Virus record (IMG/VR): IMGVR_UViG_3300037245_002806
Span: 35,906-99,905 of that record
DNA length: 64,000 nt
Direction: 5' to 3' (one strand)
Origin: a virus
The position numbers and the translations under genes are program-made. Of the stretch, positions 21,131-31,375 are shown one piece after another; within the stretch, counting starts at the first letter, position 1; every line of letters starts with the position of its first letter. Under the pieces are notes generated by a model that was not told where the DNA came from, searched no databases, and worked only from the letters and a program-made list of their open reading frames with translations.

Positions 21131-21460
21131 CTATTGCCTGGCTTTTATGGTTGTGGTGTCCGTTTTTACCCCGTCCACTGCCGTTTTTAGATCGGAAACC
21201 CGATCATTTAGGGCCGAAAACTGCACTGGAAGGTTTTGCAGTGGTTCCAGAGATGAATTGATCGTCTTTAGCCACTCCACCATTGCTTTGGTGCTCCCGT
21301 TGTTTAGCGGGCAAACGGTAGGCGCTATCGGATTCCCTGTGGATTTCCTGTAAGCATCCCGAACGGCCCCGACGGCGATTTCCGCTAGTTTAACGGCCCC
21401 AACCGCTATTGCGAGCACCACGCCTAATTGTAGCTGGTCCACTTGTTGTAGCTCCGGCAT
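21131..21460 (-). CDS. Membrane-anchored coiled-coil protein, 109 aa (lysis accessory)
   Basis: VVLAIAVGAVKLAEIAVGAV near the N-terminus is a hydrophobic segment; the C-terminal part (LEPLQNLPVQFSALNDRVSDLKTAVDGVKTDTTTI) is coiled-coil-like. Together with its neighbour this suggests a second holin-like or spanin-like lysis component; no lipobox is seen. Stop TAG at 21131 is followed at once by the late-region repeat. Confidence 0.6.
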   Translation of the reverse strand: MPELQQVDQLQLGVVLAIAVGAVKLAEIAVGAVRDAYRKSTGNPIAPTVCPLNNGSTKAMVEWLKTINSSLEPLQNLPVQFSALNDRVSDLKTAVDGVKTDTTTIKARQ

Positions 21461-21483
21461 TTGATGATCACCTTTCGCCCCCC

Positions 21484-23439
21484 CTAACTTGTAACGATCC
21501 CGTGTGGGCTTTCTACTATGTCAAGATTGGTCGTCTGTATATCTGCCGTTCGTTTCTTTAGGCTCGTTTCTGGTTTCGTAACCTTGGCATGTAAAACCAC
21601 ATTCCCTTGGTCGTCGGGAACAAAGATAACCCCCCGGCCCCCGAATTCCGAACGGTACCAAAACTCCTCGCTCCAACGTTGTTGCTGTTCGTCGGTTTGT
21701 CGGAATCTGAGCCGGTACCCTCTGCGCCGCAATTTCTCTTTCTTTACGTTCCATCTTTCTGCCACGAAGGCCGTTTCCAACTGCTGTTGGCTGAACGCCT
21801 CGATTATTTCCACCTCTTGCTGTATTGGGTTTCGGAGAAGCGCCAGGGGATCCCCTACCGCCCATTGCCCCACCGAAACCGACTCAACCGGGTTGGTCCC
21901 TTGGAACCGAATCCGATAAAACCGCTGGTATTCCCCTGCAAAGGAAATAAAACTAGCTTGGCTCTCGGCTGGAAACTCGTCCCCCGCGATCCCGGTGGTC
22001 GGTGTGCCGTTGACCGTAAAGGTGATCCCGCCGCTGGCCGCAACCGCGTAGGCTGCCGGCGTCGAGCCAAAAAGATAAAGGGTTGCATCCGACCCGGCCA
22101 CCAACTCGCCTCGATCCCCTAGCTGCACCCAATTGCCAGATCCGTTGATAAAAAGTCGCCGGTTGGCCGTTGTCGAGATATTGATCTGGATCCCTTGGTA
22201 AAGCCAAAGGTGCCCGTGCTCCCCTTCCCACCCGTTCGCCGGTCCGCCGGTATCGCCAACCGTCCACCCCGATCGCGTAAAGTCGATGAGGCCGTTTACG
22301 ATACTCCCGCTCATGCTCTCCAAGCTGTCGTCGATATAAACCTGCAACGTCGCTGTGGAAACGTCCGCCGATATGATCGCGTTGTGCCAAACATCGTCGG
22401 CCAAAAAGGTCGTGGTGGAGGTGTGATCGAGCAACGTAGTTGAGGCTGCGTTTTGCGCGAAAATGTGTAACTGGTTCGAAGCGTTTATCTCGATAAGGAA
22501 AAAGCCGCCCGAATTCCGGATAATGGTCCTCGCCTGGCCGGCCCGCCCGGTGCACTGGAACCACACCGAAAGAGTAAACTTTGCCGAATCCACCGACCCG
22601 TTTGGATCGCTGCCCACGCTGAGATAATCGCCGGAACTGGCAAAGCGTATGCTGTGATCCACCGGCGCCGTGGCCCCCAAGCTGTAATCCGACCGCGCGA
22701 GAATAACCCGCACCGCCGGCGCAACGTTGTGGCTGTGGAAGCTCGAAAGGGTTTGCCGTGGCAGGATAAACAAGTCATCCACCCAAAAGGTACGGTTGGC
22801 CACCGCGGAATCCATGTGGATCCTAACCTGCAAAGTGCTCGTGTCGGCTTGCCCGATAACGTAGCTCTCGACCGAAAACAAAAGCTCTGTTTTCCCCAAG
22901 GTCGTTATAACGCTTTCGACCGCGTTTACCTTTCGCCTTGTCCATGCCCCAAGCGCGTCGAGATAATCGCCCGTCCGCTTGTTGTAAACCTCGATGGTCA
23001 CCGGGCTGTCCGCGTTGCTGGTCTCGGAGTAAACCGACAATTTGAGCAACCGCCCGGTCTGCACGTCGATATCTTGTTGGACTTCGACATTGCCGTTGGC
23101 CCCGTTGGCCATTTCGGCGCTCGACCCCGATACCACCGGGGTGGAAACCTCTTGCGTGATCGCGCCGGTACCGGTAAGGGTGGTTGTAAAATTGCCCGGA
23201 AGCCCGCCGGACCACGAATCGAAAGAGCCCCCCAGGATAAGGTTGACATCCACTTGGATCCAGTCGTCCTCTTGGGAAGCCGGGAAGATAAACCGCTGGC
23301 TTGGCCTATCATCTGCAAGGCGAGAAAGGGGGAATATTGCATCCGGCGTTTGGCTGGCCGTTAGAGAGGAAACCTTGCTTTCTAGGACGTTGGACCCCTT
23401 GCCGGCCAAAACAAGGGCTTGGTGCACGTCTGTGCTCAT
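21484..23439 (-). CDS. Tail-tip protein with LamG-like lectin domain, 651 aa
   Basis: Residues about 85-235 resemble a jelly-roll carbohydrate-binding region; about 265-430 a concanavalin/LamG fold (SIRFASSGDYLSVG, SVWFQCTG, DDVWHNAIISADVSTATLQVYIDD); the C-terminal 150 residues (NPIQQEVEIIEAFSQQQLETAFVAERWNVKKEKLRRRGYRL) seem an alpha/beta assembly domain. Such proteins cap the tail and contact surface sugars. It begins in an ATGA overlap with the 23436 gene. Confidence 0.72.
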   Translation of the reverse strand: MSTDVHQALVLAGKGSNVLESKVSSLTASQTPDAIFPLSRLADDRPSQRFIFPASQEDDWIQVDVNLILGGSFDSWSGGLPGNFTTTLTGTGAITQEVSTPVVSGSSAEMANGANGNVEVQQDIDVQTGRLLKLSVYSETSNADSPVTIEVYNKRTGDYLDALGAWTRRKVNAVESVITTLGKTELLFSVESYVIGQADTSTLQVRIHMDSAVANRTFWVDDLFILPRQTLSSFHSHNVAPAVRVILARSDYSLGATAPVDHSIRFASSGDYLSVGSDPNGSVDSAKFTLSVWFQCTGRAGQARTIIRNSGGFFLIEINASNQLHIFAQNAASTTLLDHTSTTTFLADDVWHNAIISADVSTATLQVYIDDSLESMSGSIVNGLIDFTRSGWTVGDTGGPANGWEGEHGHLWLYQGIQINISTTANRRLFINGSGNWVQLGDRGELVAGSDATLYLFGSTPAAYAVAASGGITFTVNGTPTTGIAGDEFPAESQASFISFAGEYQRFYRIRFQGTNPVESVSVGQWAVGDPLALLRNPIQQEVEIIEAFSQQQLETAFVAERWNVKKEKLRRRGYRLRFRQTDEQQQRWSEEFWYRSEFGGRGVIFVPDDQGNVVLHAKVTKPETSLKKRTADIQTTNLDIVESPHGIVTS

Positions 23440-26400
23440 GTGAAGAGCCTCCTAATTGCCGTCTGTGGTAAAGCAAACTGTTTGATCTCTAATTTCCGTA
23501 CCCATGCGTCTATCATCTCACCATCGGTACCGTCTTTGCTACCGAGATAAAGTAAGCTCTGGGTGGGAAGTGGGAATTTCTGCCCGACCACCGTGGTGGT
23601 ACCTTGCTCGCCGCCCACGAATATTGAGATAGAAAACGGGGTTTCGTCCAAGTCGCCCTCGGAACTAATCCACCTCGTAGCCACTTGCACCGGCTGCCCC
23701 GCCATTATGTGCGGCCAATATTTTTCGCAAGAAAACGTTGTGCCCGCTACCCGGCGCTCGTAAACGAACTTCTCATTGTCGCAATCGTAGTAGCAAACAT
23801 CCCAATTAAAGGAATCCACCACCACCCCGTAAACGTACCGCCTCGACCCCGCCCGGCGTGGTAGCTGCGCGGTGTTCCATATCGTTTCCAACTCCACCCC
23901 GAAGGTGCCCCGGCCCTCGGCTGGATATGTTGGCCGGTCCCGGTTGTTTTCGAGAAAGAAGGCGAGCCCATCCCGAACCACCGGCCCCGTCCGGGTAAGG
24001 ATAAAATTGCTCATGTACCGTTGGTCGCGCCCATCGGCGATCCGGCCCCCTTCCACTTGTACCCCATAGATCCGGTTTTGGTGGCCGACGGTGGTTTGCA
24101 CCCCTAGATTTAGGTTTAGGGTCTGGTCGTCCTGCACCGGGCTTGAAGCGGAATCCTCGGCGTTTTGGAGCGTAAATTTAAATTGGTCCTTGGTAACCTC
24201 GCTCCGCACCGGTAAAGGATGCCATTGCGTATCGCCCGCGTTGGTGCAATTGCCCCAGACGTCCCACCCGTAGGCGCCGAAAGCCGGTGGATCGAACCAA
24301 AGATTTATATAAAGCGGTGTCCCGCTCGGATCTTTGTGGATCACCGATACCGCATAGTCGCTCCCCTGCGGCGAAAAAGGTGCATCCCCCTTCTCAAAGG
24401 CCATCGTGGTGTTTATAAAAGTACGGTTGGCCGGTACCGTTGGCGTGGTGAGCACCACCGTTCGCGGCCTCGTCCCCTGTAGATCTTCCTCCCATATATC
24501 ATCGTCGAGATCTTCCGCAATCGCCCCGCCGGCGCCGATGTTTTGTGCCCACCCGGTAAAAACGTCTGTGGCCCCCTCGGAAAACGCCGAATTGACCACC
24601 CGGTTGGTCGTTCCGTTTATTACCAGGATCCCCTTGATCCCCGTCGGTGGCTCCCCGCCGTTTAGCTCTTGGAACTGCCCCGCAAAATCGTCCCGTAGAT
24701 AGTCGTTTGTGGTGCGGACGAAGTTGAGGGAAACCCCCGGCGTAAGCACGGCCATCCCCGTTGCGCTGGCCCCCTTGGCTCGGGTGGAGCCCGTGATCCA
24801 AAGGGTTGTAAGAAACTCCCGCACATCTAAGAAGGTCGTTTCCACCTGGTCGGTCATCATGTTTACTTTTTTGCGGAAAAGCCGCATGAGAGACCGATCC
24901 CACCGTTCGAACCCCAAGGTTGCCGATAATCTTGGGATCGCGTTGTGGATGCAACCCACATCGTCGAGCATCCGAACGTCGCCGAAAGCCGGTGGCAGGC
25001 TGAGCTTTAAAAACGGCTGTGGCTTCCGGAGTAACCGGAGCTTTCGAGAAACGATATCCCGCGCCGCGTCGATTTTCTCGGGGATTAAGTCTAGATCGAT
25101 TTCGAGAACTAGATTCGAGATCTGCTTGTAATAAAACTTGTTTTCCCCCATCGCCTCCCAGATCACCACCAAAACGTTAACCTCTGCCCGCGTCCACGCG
25201 AGACCGGTAAACGGGCTCAAAGATCTAGCAAAAGGCTTGTCCTCGAAAAGCTCGTTTAACTGCACCGATTCGGAAACGTCGGTACCGCCGTCGGTGCCAA
25301 GTCGCCAGGTAACCCGCCACCCCGCCGAAGAAAATTGCTCGGCCCTTGCCCGGCAGATCGCCGTCACGCTCGTTATTTGGGAAACCTCGGGAATGCCTGC
25401 AAAATCCACGCCAAACTTCTTGTTTCCGCTGTGCTGACTCTCCATATATTTCGAGTCGTCTGGCGAGTCGGTTGGATCGTCGATTGTAAGATGGTAATAC
25501 AATTCCCCACCGTTGGGCTTGCGTCGATACTCGCACTTGGCGAAAAGCTGAGAGATGCGGGTTTGCCCAATATTGTTTTCGTTGTCGATTCCAACCGTTG
25601 CCGCGTTTACATTCGCAACGGTGATCTCGGCTGCCGACGAATTGATAGTGCGAAAAAGCGCGAGATCTGTAAAATTGCCAAAGCCGATGTCGAGCCCCGG
25701 ATAATCGCCGTTGGTGCCGCACCCGGCAGGATCGTCGCCCGGCCCCACGTGGGTTCGAGCGGTAGAAAGTATGCCCGTTAGCCGAATTATGGTGCGAAAC
25801 CCGCCATCGTTGCTTTGCGCGGGCGGCCCATCCATTAGGCTCAAATAATCGGCGGAATTCGCCCTCGGTGGCGTGCCGATGCCGCAAGGCGTGTCCCCGG
25901 CTTGCGCCCCCAAAGGATCCCCTTGGTTTAGCATGGTGTGCCGCCCATGCCCCGCAAAAGAGATCACGCTGATAGCTTCCGCCGGCAGGTTGTCCACATG
26001 CGCCTCTGTCCGGTCGGTGCTCTGGTTCATTAGCAAACATTGCGTGTTATCGTCGCTCGGCGTCGAAAACGTGTCCTTTGTTACCACCTCGTGCGCCCGA
26101 TCTTGGTTCGCTATCACCGCCCCATCTATACTCGGGTGGAAGAAACCTTGCTGGAAAGCAACGAAAAGCCGAATAAAGCCCCACCGCTTATCCTTTGCTG
26201 GCGTCTCCCCCAGGAAGTTAACCCCTAGCTCTAAGGTTTCCAGATCCGCCAGAGTAAAAGGGTTCCCTGTTTTCGGGTTGATCGAAAGGGTAACCGGAGT
26301 GAGCGTGCCGTAATTCGTCGCGTTGCTGTGCCCGATAACCCAATCCGAATCGCCAGATCCGAACCGCATCAGTAAATCTAAACCCGCGGTGGTACCCGCT

Positions 26401-27176
26401 TCGTTCCCGACGAAATAATGGATCGTAAGGGCCGAAACTGAGAGGATTTGCCAAGGCGCCAAAGAAGGGTAAGAAACGTATGCCCGTTGATCACTCGTCG
26501 AGGTTGCGCCTGCATAGGAACCGTTTGGGGTATCGCCCGCAACGTTGGGATCCCCGGCCAAAACGCCCCCCAATATAGTGCCGCTCGACCCGACGATCTC
26601 GTAAATCGTATCCGCACATGCCGGCCCCACAATAAGCGTATCATCGGACATTGGAGCCCCGCCGCCGGCTGCATCGAACCCGGTACCCACCACGCTTGTG
26701 ATCGATTTTACTTTGAAAGAGGTGTAGTGCGGCCCCTTGCCAACCGACCCTAATTGCCAAGCATCCACCCGCCCGTTGTCGCCGTCATCGGTATAAGTGA
26801 TCGTGATCGTACCGTCGCCACCACCGCCAATGATCGAGTCGTTATTGTCTACAAAAAGCGCCGCGTAAAACTCCGGAAAGTTGGGAACCTCCCCGCCCCT
26901 GAGGGTAAAAGTCTTATTGCCTAACCGCTCCCCTAGTAGCTGGCGCTCCCCGACCCCCGCCGCGGAAACCGCCGGCAGAGAATTCGGTCTGTGCCCGCGG
27001 TTGCGGACCCGAACGATCCCGCCGTCTTCGAGTGTATCGGCATTCGGCCCGATGGTATCGCTTGCCGGGTATCCGGTGCTCGTCCATCCCGCCGACATAC
27101 TTGTTGGCTGTAGGTGGATCCAGTTTTCGTTCTCAAAAACTCTAGTGCTGCGCGGTTTTAATCGTAAAATAGTCAT
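23436..27176 (-). CDS. Very large tail-tip protein with C-terminal lectin-like domain, 1246 aa
   Basis: A mainly beta protein. Segments LDLLMRFGSGDSDWVIGHS and GIPEVSQITSVTAICRARAEQ mark repeated strand-rich domains; the last 170 residues (RGTFGVELETIWNTAQL ... ISIFVGGEQGTTTVVGQKFPL) look like another LamG-type lectin domain, matching the one in the next gene. It probably forms the central tail tip or fibre hub. ATGA overlaps at both ends tie it to genes 21484 and 27173. Confidence 0.7.
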   Translation of the reverse strand: MTILRLKPRSTRVFENENWIHLQPTSMSAGWTSTGYPASDTIGPNADTLEDGGIVRVRNRGHRPNSLPAVSAAGVGERQLLGERLGNKTFTLRGGEVPNFPEFYAALFVDNNDSIIGGGGDGTITITYTDDGDNGRVDAWQLGSVGKGPHYTSFKVKSITSVVGTGFDAAGGGAPMSDDTLIVGPACADTIYEIVGSSGTILGGVLAGDPNVAGDTPNGSYAGATSTSDQRAYVSYPSLAPWQILSVSALTIHYFVGNEAGTTAGLDLLMRFGSGDSDWVIGHSNATNYGTLTPVTLSINPKTGNPFTLADLETLELGVNFLGETPAKDKRWGFIRLFVAFQQGFFHPSIDGAVIANQDRAHEVVTKDTFSTPSDDNTQCLLMNQSTDRTEAHVDNLPAEAISVISFAGHGRHTMLNQGDPLGAQAGDTPCGIGTPPRANSADYLSLMDGPPAQSNDGGFRTIIRLTGILSTARTHVGPGDDPAGCGTNGDYPGLDIGFGNFTDLALFRTINSSAAEITVANVNAATVGIDNENNIGQTRISQLFAKCEYRRKPNGGELYYHLTIDDPTDSPDDSKYMESQHSGNKKFGVDFAGIPEVSQITSVTAICRARAEQFSSAGWRVTWRLGTDGGTDVSESVQLNELFEDKPFARSLSPFTGLAWTRAEVNVLVVIWEAMGENKFYYKQISNLVLEIDLDLIPEKIDAARDIVSRKLRLLRKPQPFLKLSLPPAFGDVRMLDDVGCIHNAIPRLSATLGFERWDRSLMRLFRKKVNMMTDQVETTFLDVREFLTTLWITGSTRAKGASATGMAVLTPGVSLNFVRTTNDYLRDDFAGQFQELNGGEPPTGIKGILVINGTTNRVVNSAFSEGATDVFTGWAQNIGAGGAIAEDLDDDIWEEDLQGTRPRTVVLTTPTVPANRTFINTTMAFEKGDAPFSPQGSDYAVSVIHKDPSGTPLYINLWFDPPAFGAYGWDVWGNCTNAGDTQWHPLPVRSEVTKDQFKFTLQNAEDSASSPVQDDQTLNLNLGVQTTVGHQNRIYGVQVEGGRIADGRDQRYMSNFILTRTGPVVRDGLAFFLENNRDRPTYPAEGRGTFGVELETIWNTAQLPRRAGSRRYVYGVVVDSFNWDVCYYDCDNEKFVYERRVAGTTFSCEKYWPHIMAGQPVQVATRWISSEGDLDETPFSISIFVGGEQGTTTVVGQKFPLPTQSLLYLGSKDGTDGEMIDAWVRKLEIKQFALPQTAIRRLFT

Positions 27177-29107
27177 TCGATAAACTGTGGCAGGCTACTC
27201 GGAAGCCAAAAGGCTTGCAGGTTTTCCGCCGCTCCGTCTTCGATTTCGATGTCTTCCACATCCACGTTGGCAAGGAACTGATTTTCCGCCTCTTGCCGAA
27301 GATACGCTATCGAGATTTTATTTAGGATCTTTCTGCCATCCTCCTTATATTTCGGATCTGTTAGGTCGTGCAATCCCTCTTCTATAACGTGGGTGGTCGG
27401 ATAAACGTCGATCGTCGCATGGTCGTTTACCCCGATGGAAACCAACCCCAGGTTGTCGAACCACACCTTTATCTCAAGGTTTTTCGAGAAACGGTTGATC
27501 TCTTGCAGAATCCCCGATGCCGCCGTTTTTCCCCCGATATACCTGGAGCCGGCTTGCCCGGTCCTATTGAAAAAGTCCCGAGCCTCGGTAAACCGCACCG
27601 TGTTTACCGGAAGCCCCGTTGTGGCCTTCCAATTGCCGCTGGCGTACTCGCTAAAAACGAAGTTAACGAACCAATGTAGGAACTGCAAAGCCGGGTTTGT
27701 AAGCAAAAGCCCGGTACCGTCGCCGGTCTCTTCGTACCCCTTCAGATCGGCCCGAATTTCCTTTTCCTTGTTGGCCGCCGCGCCGGCCCCAACCAATTGC
27801 GCCCCGCTGTATTGCCGCCCGTTCTTTATTGGGTACCACTCCACCCAATCGGTTGTCGGGGTGAGTAGGGCAACCGTCGGGGGATCTCCGCTCTCGTATG
27901 TATAAAGGTTGGTGTGCTCTTTGATCCGCCCGTAGGAAGAAACGAAAGCGGCATCGGCCACCCGGAATAGCTTGACCATGCCGTCGTTATTTAGCTCTTG
28001 GCTACTGTGGACCCCATAAATCTGCGGTACATAAATGTCGTAGATTTTAGGATCCGGCGCCGCGGGAAAGTCGGGCTCGGTAAACTTGGGCTGTAGGGTG
28101 GAGCCCTGGAAAGCCGTATCGTCTTGCTTAAATTTTAGCTTCCACGTGTTCGCCTTGATCTCTTCTTGGTCTTCGAGTAGCCCCACAAAAACGGTGTACC
28201 AATCCGCTTTGTCGGTAACGTCCGGGGAAATCCACCGGATATCGACCGCCGCCCCTGAGAGCTTTTTCTGGCTGGCGAGTAGGTCGGAAAATGTCCGGTC
28301 TGGATCAAACAGAACGGCGCCGGCGCTGCTCTTCTGGAGTGCGTTGGCCGGCGAAGTAAGGTTCACATCCGGGCTGTCGATCGACTGGATCAAGGGTTCG
28401 TATAACCCCTCGCTCCGGCTGTTTACCCCCACGATGCTATAACGGCCCACGTCCTGTGTGGTGTAATCCACTTCTAGCCACATCTGGGTAAAATTCTGGC
28501 CGTTGGTCCCTTCCCCAAGGCCGTCGATGGCGTTTACGATCTCGCCCGCAACCGGCGCAACCTGTGCCGGCGTCCATGCGGCCCCGGTATCGGGGTTTAG
28601 ATCGAATTCGTAAAAAACGGTTTGGAATCCGTCGTTTGTAAACCGGTCGTATCCTGGTTCGGGCGCCCCGCTCTGGTAGTAGGTGGAAGCGCCCACGAAA
28701 AGCCCAAAGCTCCACGTACCGTGGTTCGTATCCGTCATCCTCGCCCGGCAGAAAAGCCGGACCCGCTGCACTGCAACCGCCAACGGGTTTAGGCTGGCGA
28801 AGGTAACCCGAGAAAACATCTTGTGGTTGTCGGTCCCATCTGACCAAACATAGGTGCCGGTATCGGGTGTGCCCGGTGGATCGTCGAGCGCCTCGTGTAC
28901 CGTCGCCGCCCCAAAAACCGAATGTTCTGCATCCTTTAGCAAAGTCGCGGTGGGCAAAAGCACGTCGGTTTGGGACGTCTCCGGAAAAACGATCCGGATA
29001 ATCGGTACCAGAACGAAAGAGGGTTTCCGAAGCTCTGCAAGTAGGCTGGCCGAGAAATCGCCTACGTGAACTGCTGGCCCCGCTGTTACGAATTTCGCTA
29101 TCGGCAT
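27173..29107 (-). CDS. Tail hub/baseplate-type protein, 644 aa
   Basis: The N-terminus MPIAKFVTAGPAVHVGDFSASLL leads into DVGRYSIVGVNSRSEGLYEP and PKIYDIYVPQIYGVHSS, then a helical region (GILQEINRFSKNLEIKVWFDNLGLVSIGVND) of the type seen in hub proteins that cap the tail tube, downstream (in transcription) of the tape measure. No catalytic motif seen. Starts directly after the stop of the 29108 gene. Confidence 0.65.
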   Translation of the reverse strand: MPIAKFVTAGPAVHVGDFSASLLAELRKPSFVLVPIIRIVFPETSQTDVLLPTATLLKDAEHSVFGAATVHEALDDPPGTPDTGTYVWSDGTDNHKMFSRVTFASLNPLAVAVQRVRLFCRARMTDTNHGTWSFGLFVGASTYYQSGAPEPGYDRFTNDGFQTVFYEFDLNPDTGAAWTPAQVAPVAGEIVNAIDGLGEGTNGQNFTQMWLEVDYTTQDVGRYSIVGVNSRSEGLYEPLIQSIDSPDVNLTSPANALQKSSAGAVLFDPDRTFSDLLASQKKLSGAAVDIRWISPDVTDKADWYTVFVGLLEDQEEIKANTWKLKFKQDDTAFQGSTLQPKFTEPDFPAAPDPKIYDIYVPQIYGVHSSQELNNDGMVKLFRVADAAFVSSYGRIKEHTNLYTYESGDPPTVALLTPTTDWVEWYPIKNGRQYSGAQLVGAGAAANKEKEIRADLKGYEETGDGTGLLLTNPALQFLHWFVNFVFSEYASGNWKATTGLPVNTVRFTEARDFFNRTGQAGSRYIGGKTAASGILQEINRFSKNLEIKVWFDNLGLVSIGVNDHATIDVYPTTHVIEEGLHDLTDPKYKEDGRKILNKISIAYLRQEAENQFLANVDVEDIEIEDGAAENLQAFWLPSSLPQFIE

Positions 29108-29674
29108 CTAGTTCTTCAGTTCGTGTTTGGTCGTAACGGTAAAGGTGTGTGTGCCGTCTGTGCCAACCCCCTCCACTTCCATGCGCATGTCTGGCCCCAG
29201 GATGAGAATTTCGTAAACGAACCGGTACCCGCCCGACGTTGGAACCAACCCCATGTCGGTAACTTCTCTGACCTGCTCCTCCGCGATATACCACGTCGTG
29301 CCATCGTCGTCGCTGTATTGCATTCGAAGGATGAGTTTGTCCGGTGGGCTCGCGCTCCTGGCCACCGAAACCCATATATTCGCTTTCCGGTAAGCCGAGC
29401 AATCCACCTTGGCGCTTTGATCGTCCGCCACTGCGTTGAGGGTAACGGCGCTCTGCATCGCCGTGATCGTGCCCCTCGATACAATTTCCCGAACCCCTAG
29501 CCCGTAGGAAGCCACCGCAATGGCCGCCGCTTTTACCGCCGCCAACTCCGCCGCCAAGGCGCCGGCCATTCGTGTCCGCTCGCGCAAAACCGGAGTGCCC
29601 GAAACGTCAAGAGATTCGGAATCTATTTTGTCCCCACCGGACATAGGATCTAGTTCAACGTACCCGTCTCCCAT
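29108..29674 (-). CDS. Late protein, 188 aa, tail-associated
   Basis: Start at 29674 (MGDGYVELDPMSGGDK) follows the upstream stop by four bases with GGGGAGC as site; the reading to 29740 overlaps the upstream gene. An Ala-rich helix (MAGALAAELAAVKAAAIAVASYG) precedes a single beta domain (SAYRKANIWVSVARS, ILRMQYSDDDGTTWYIAEEQV) that recalls small phage sugar- or protein-binding domains. Role in the tail tip presumed. Confidence 0.62.
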   Translation of the reverse strand: MGDGYVELDPMSGGDKIDSESLDVSGTPVLRERTRMAGALAAELAAVKAAAIAVASYGLGVREIVSRGTITAMQSAVTLNAVADDQSAKVDCSAYRKANIWVSVARSASPPDKLILRMQYSDDDGTTWYIAEEQVREVTDMGLVPTSGGYRFVYEILILGPDMRMEVEGVGTDGTHTFTVTTKHELKN

Positions 29675-29678
29675 TGGC

Positions 29679-30815
29679 TTAGCTCCCCATAAAGAGAATA
29701 ACTGGTCTGAAAATGTTTTGGTTGTGGGTGATCGCCCCAAGGGTTGCCGGTACCTGGCCGGCTACGCTCGGGTTTGCCGCGGTGCCCGTCTTCGAGCATC
29801 CCCCGTTGGTCTCCATGTTGGTAAAAAAGTCCTCGTATCCGTCGTTTGTGCCGCTCGGTGGCCCCTCTGCCAAAACGAGGCAACTGGTACTTGAGGCTGT
29901 CGCGGTGTAAATTACGTAATAAGTGCCGGCCTCGATCCGGGTGTCGGAAATGTCCACCGAGATGGTTTGATCGTTCGAAGCGTAGGCCACCGGCCCCGTA
30001 TCCAATAGCTTGGTCGTGCCGTCCTGCTCCCACACCGAAACCGATCCAAAATCGCAATCCCCATCGGAAACGGTATCCGTGCCCCAGATAACCCGATCCA
30101 CGGTGATCGGATATGGGAATACCCAACAAAAAGCCTTCATCTGGTTGTCTGCATTTGTAATCGTGTTGGACGTTATCGATCGCTCGGTTTCGTCGTAAAG
30201 CGGGAATAGAAGAAAAGTCGGCCCCACGTGGTCGGGCTCATTTAGCCAGTCGGCCCCATCGAATCGTAGCTGGTCCCGGTCCGCCGGCGCCGTAAAGTCG
30301 GTATCTGTCATCCCGTCGAGGGTTCCCGTACCGGTGCTCGAATTGATCCAGTCGGCCCCATCGTAAGAAAGCACCTCGCCGGATCCCGCCGCTGTGATCA
30401 CCACGTCGGAAAGGTCGTCTATTGCGCTGGCGCTCCCCGCTTGGTTTTCCCACCGGTTATCTGTTACCCCGTCGTACCGTAAAACCTCGCCGTCGGCTGG
30501 CCCCGAAACGAAAACATCGGAAAGCCCGCCTAGATCAACGGCCCCTTCCCGGTCCGCCCATGTCGAGCCGTCGCACGTCCGGAACTTGCTCGATACCGTG
30601 TTGAAGTAATAGGCGCCCTCGGAACTGCTGTTGCACGTCGCTGGATCGCTCGCGTAGCTTGGCCACGACGCCAATCCGGTGGAGGTGATCAACCGGCCCA
30701 AAATGTCGATGGTTTTTGCGTCGATATACTGCGCTTTTACTGCGTTTGCAACAAAAGCGTTTAAAAGCACCACCGCCAGGAAGCACACCCCCAAGATATT
30801 TAATAGTTTTCTCAT
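29679..30815 (-). CDS. Tail fibre-type protein with signal peptide, 378 aa
   Basis: Begins MRKLLNILGVCFLAVVLL then NAFVANAVKAQ, a normal Sec signal with an A-x-A cleavage site, unusual for a virion protein. Next are fibre-like repeats (LGGLSDVFVSGPADGEVLRYDG, LSDVVITAAGSGEVLSYDGADW) and a C-terminal lectin-like domain of about 180 residues. It may be exported or anchored, or the signal-like segment may serve another purpose. First of four consecutive late genes with such N-termini. Confidence 0.68.
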   Translation of the reverse strand: MRKLLNILGVCFLAVVLLNAFVANAVKAQYIDAKTIDILGRLITSTGLASWPSYASDPATCNSSSEGAYYFNTVSSKFRTCDGSTWADREGAVDLGGLSDVFVSGPADGEVLRYDGVTDNRWENQAGSASAIDDLSDVVITAAGSGEVLSYDGADWINSSTGTGTLDGMTDTDFTAPADRDQLRFDGADWLNEPDHVGPTFLLFPLYDETERSITSNTITNADNQMKAFCWVFPYPITVDRVIWGTDTVSDGDCDFGSVSVWEQDGTTKLLDTGPVAYASNDQTISVDISDTRIEAGTYYVIYTATASSTSCLVLAEGPPSGTNDGYEDFFTNMETNGGCSKTGTAANPSVAGQVPATLGAITHNQNIFRPVILFMGS

Positions 30816-30817
30816 GG

Positions 30818-31318
30818 CTACCTCTTGGGAAAGCTGTTGTAAACGGCGTCCACGTCCTGTGCCCCGGAATCCCCGGAAATCTTTAACCCGAGCCGAACTT
30901 GGTACACGGGATCTGGGATATTGACGATAAACGAGCCCGTCGCCGTTACCACGTGATCCCCGATACCCGGCCAGATCTGCGCCGCTTGCCCCTCGTTCCC
31001 GACCAACCGCGCCTCAACCCGGAAGTCCAGAGAAGTCGCGTTGATCGTGTCGATTTCCACTTGGATGGCTTTACGCTCGACCCCGTTGGCGGTGATCCAT
31101 CCGTCGTCGGCCCCCGCCCCGCTGTCGCACCTTATCCCGGCTGGAGCCCCCCCGCTGTCGCAAAAGATATACGTCCCGCTGGCAACGTTGTAACTCTCGA
31201 AGATAGCTTGGCTTTTCTCGATCCCGGTGTCCGGTGGCTGTGCATAGCTGCTGTATGCCAGTAAGGCGATTAGGGCGCTCAGCGCCAGAATCGTCGAAAT
31301 AATCGGTGGCTTCTGCAT
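30818..31318 (-). CDS. Exported-type beta protein, 166 aa
   Basis: MQKPPIISTILALSALIALLAYSSYAQ is a signal peptide with S-Y-A cleavage. The mature part is one beta domain (SQAIFESYNVASGTYIFCDSGG, then ATSLDFRVEARLVG, TGSFIVNIPDPVYQVRLGLKI) with a possible disulfide. It begins two bases beyond the 29679 gene on the transcript. It may be a periplasmic or surface decoration. Function unknown. Confidence 0.62.
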   Translation of the reverse strand: MQKPPIISTILALSALIALLAYSSYAQPPDTGIEKSQAIFESYNVASGTYIFCDSGGAPAGIRCDSGAGADDGWITANGVERKAIQVEIDTINATSLDFRVEARLVGNEGQAAQIWPGIGDHVVTATGSFIVNIPDPVYQVRLGLKISGDSGAQDVDAVYNSFPKR

Positions 31319-31375
31319 TTTCGTTCTCCCATGCGCCCCCGGTGGAGTCGCTTTCTATATCACTACCCGCCTTGG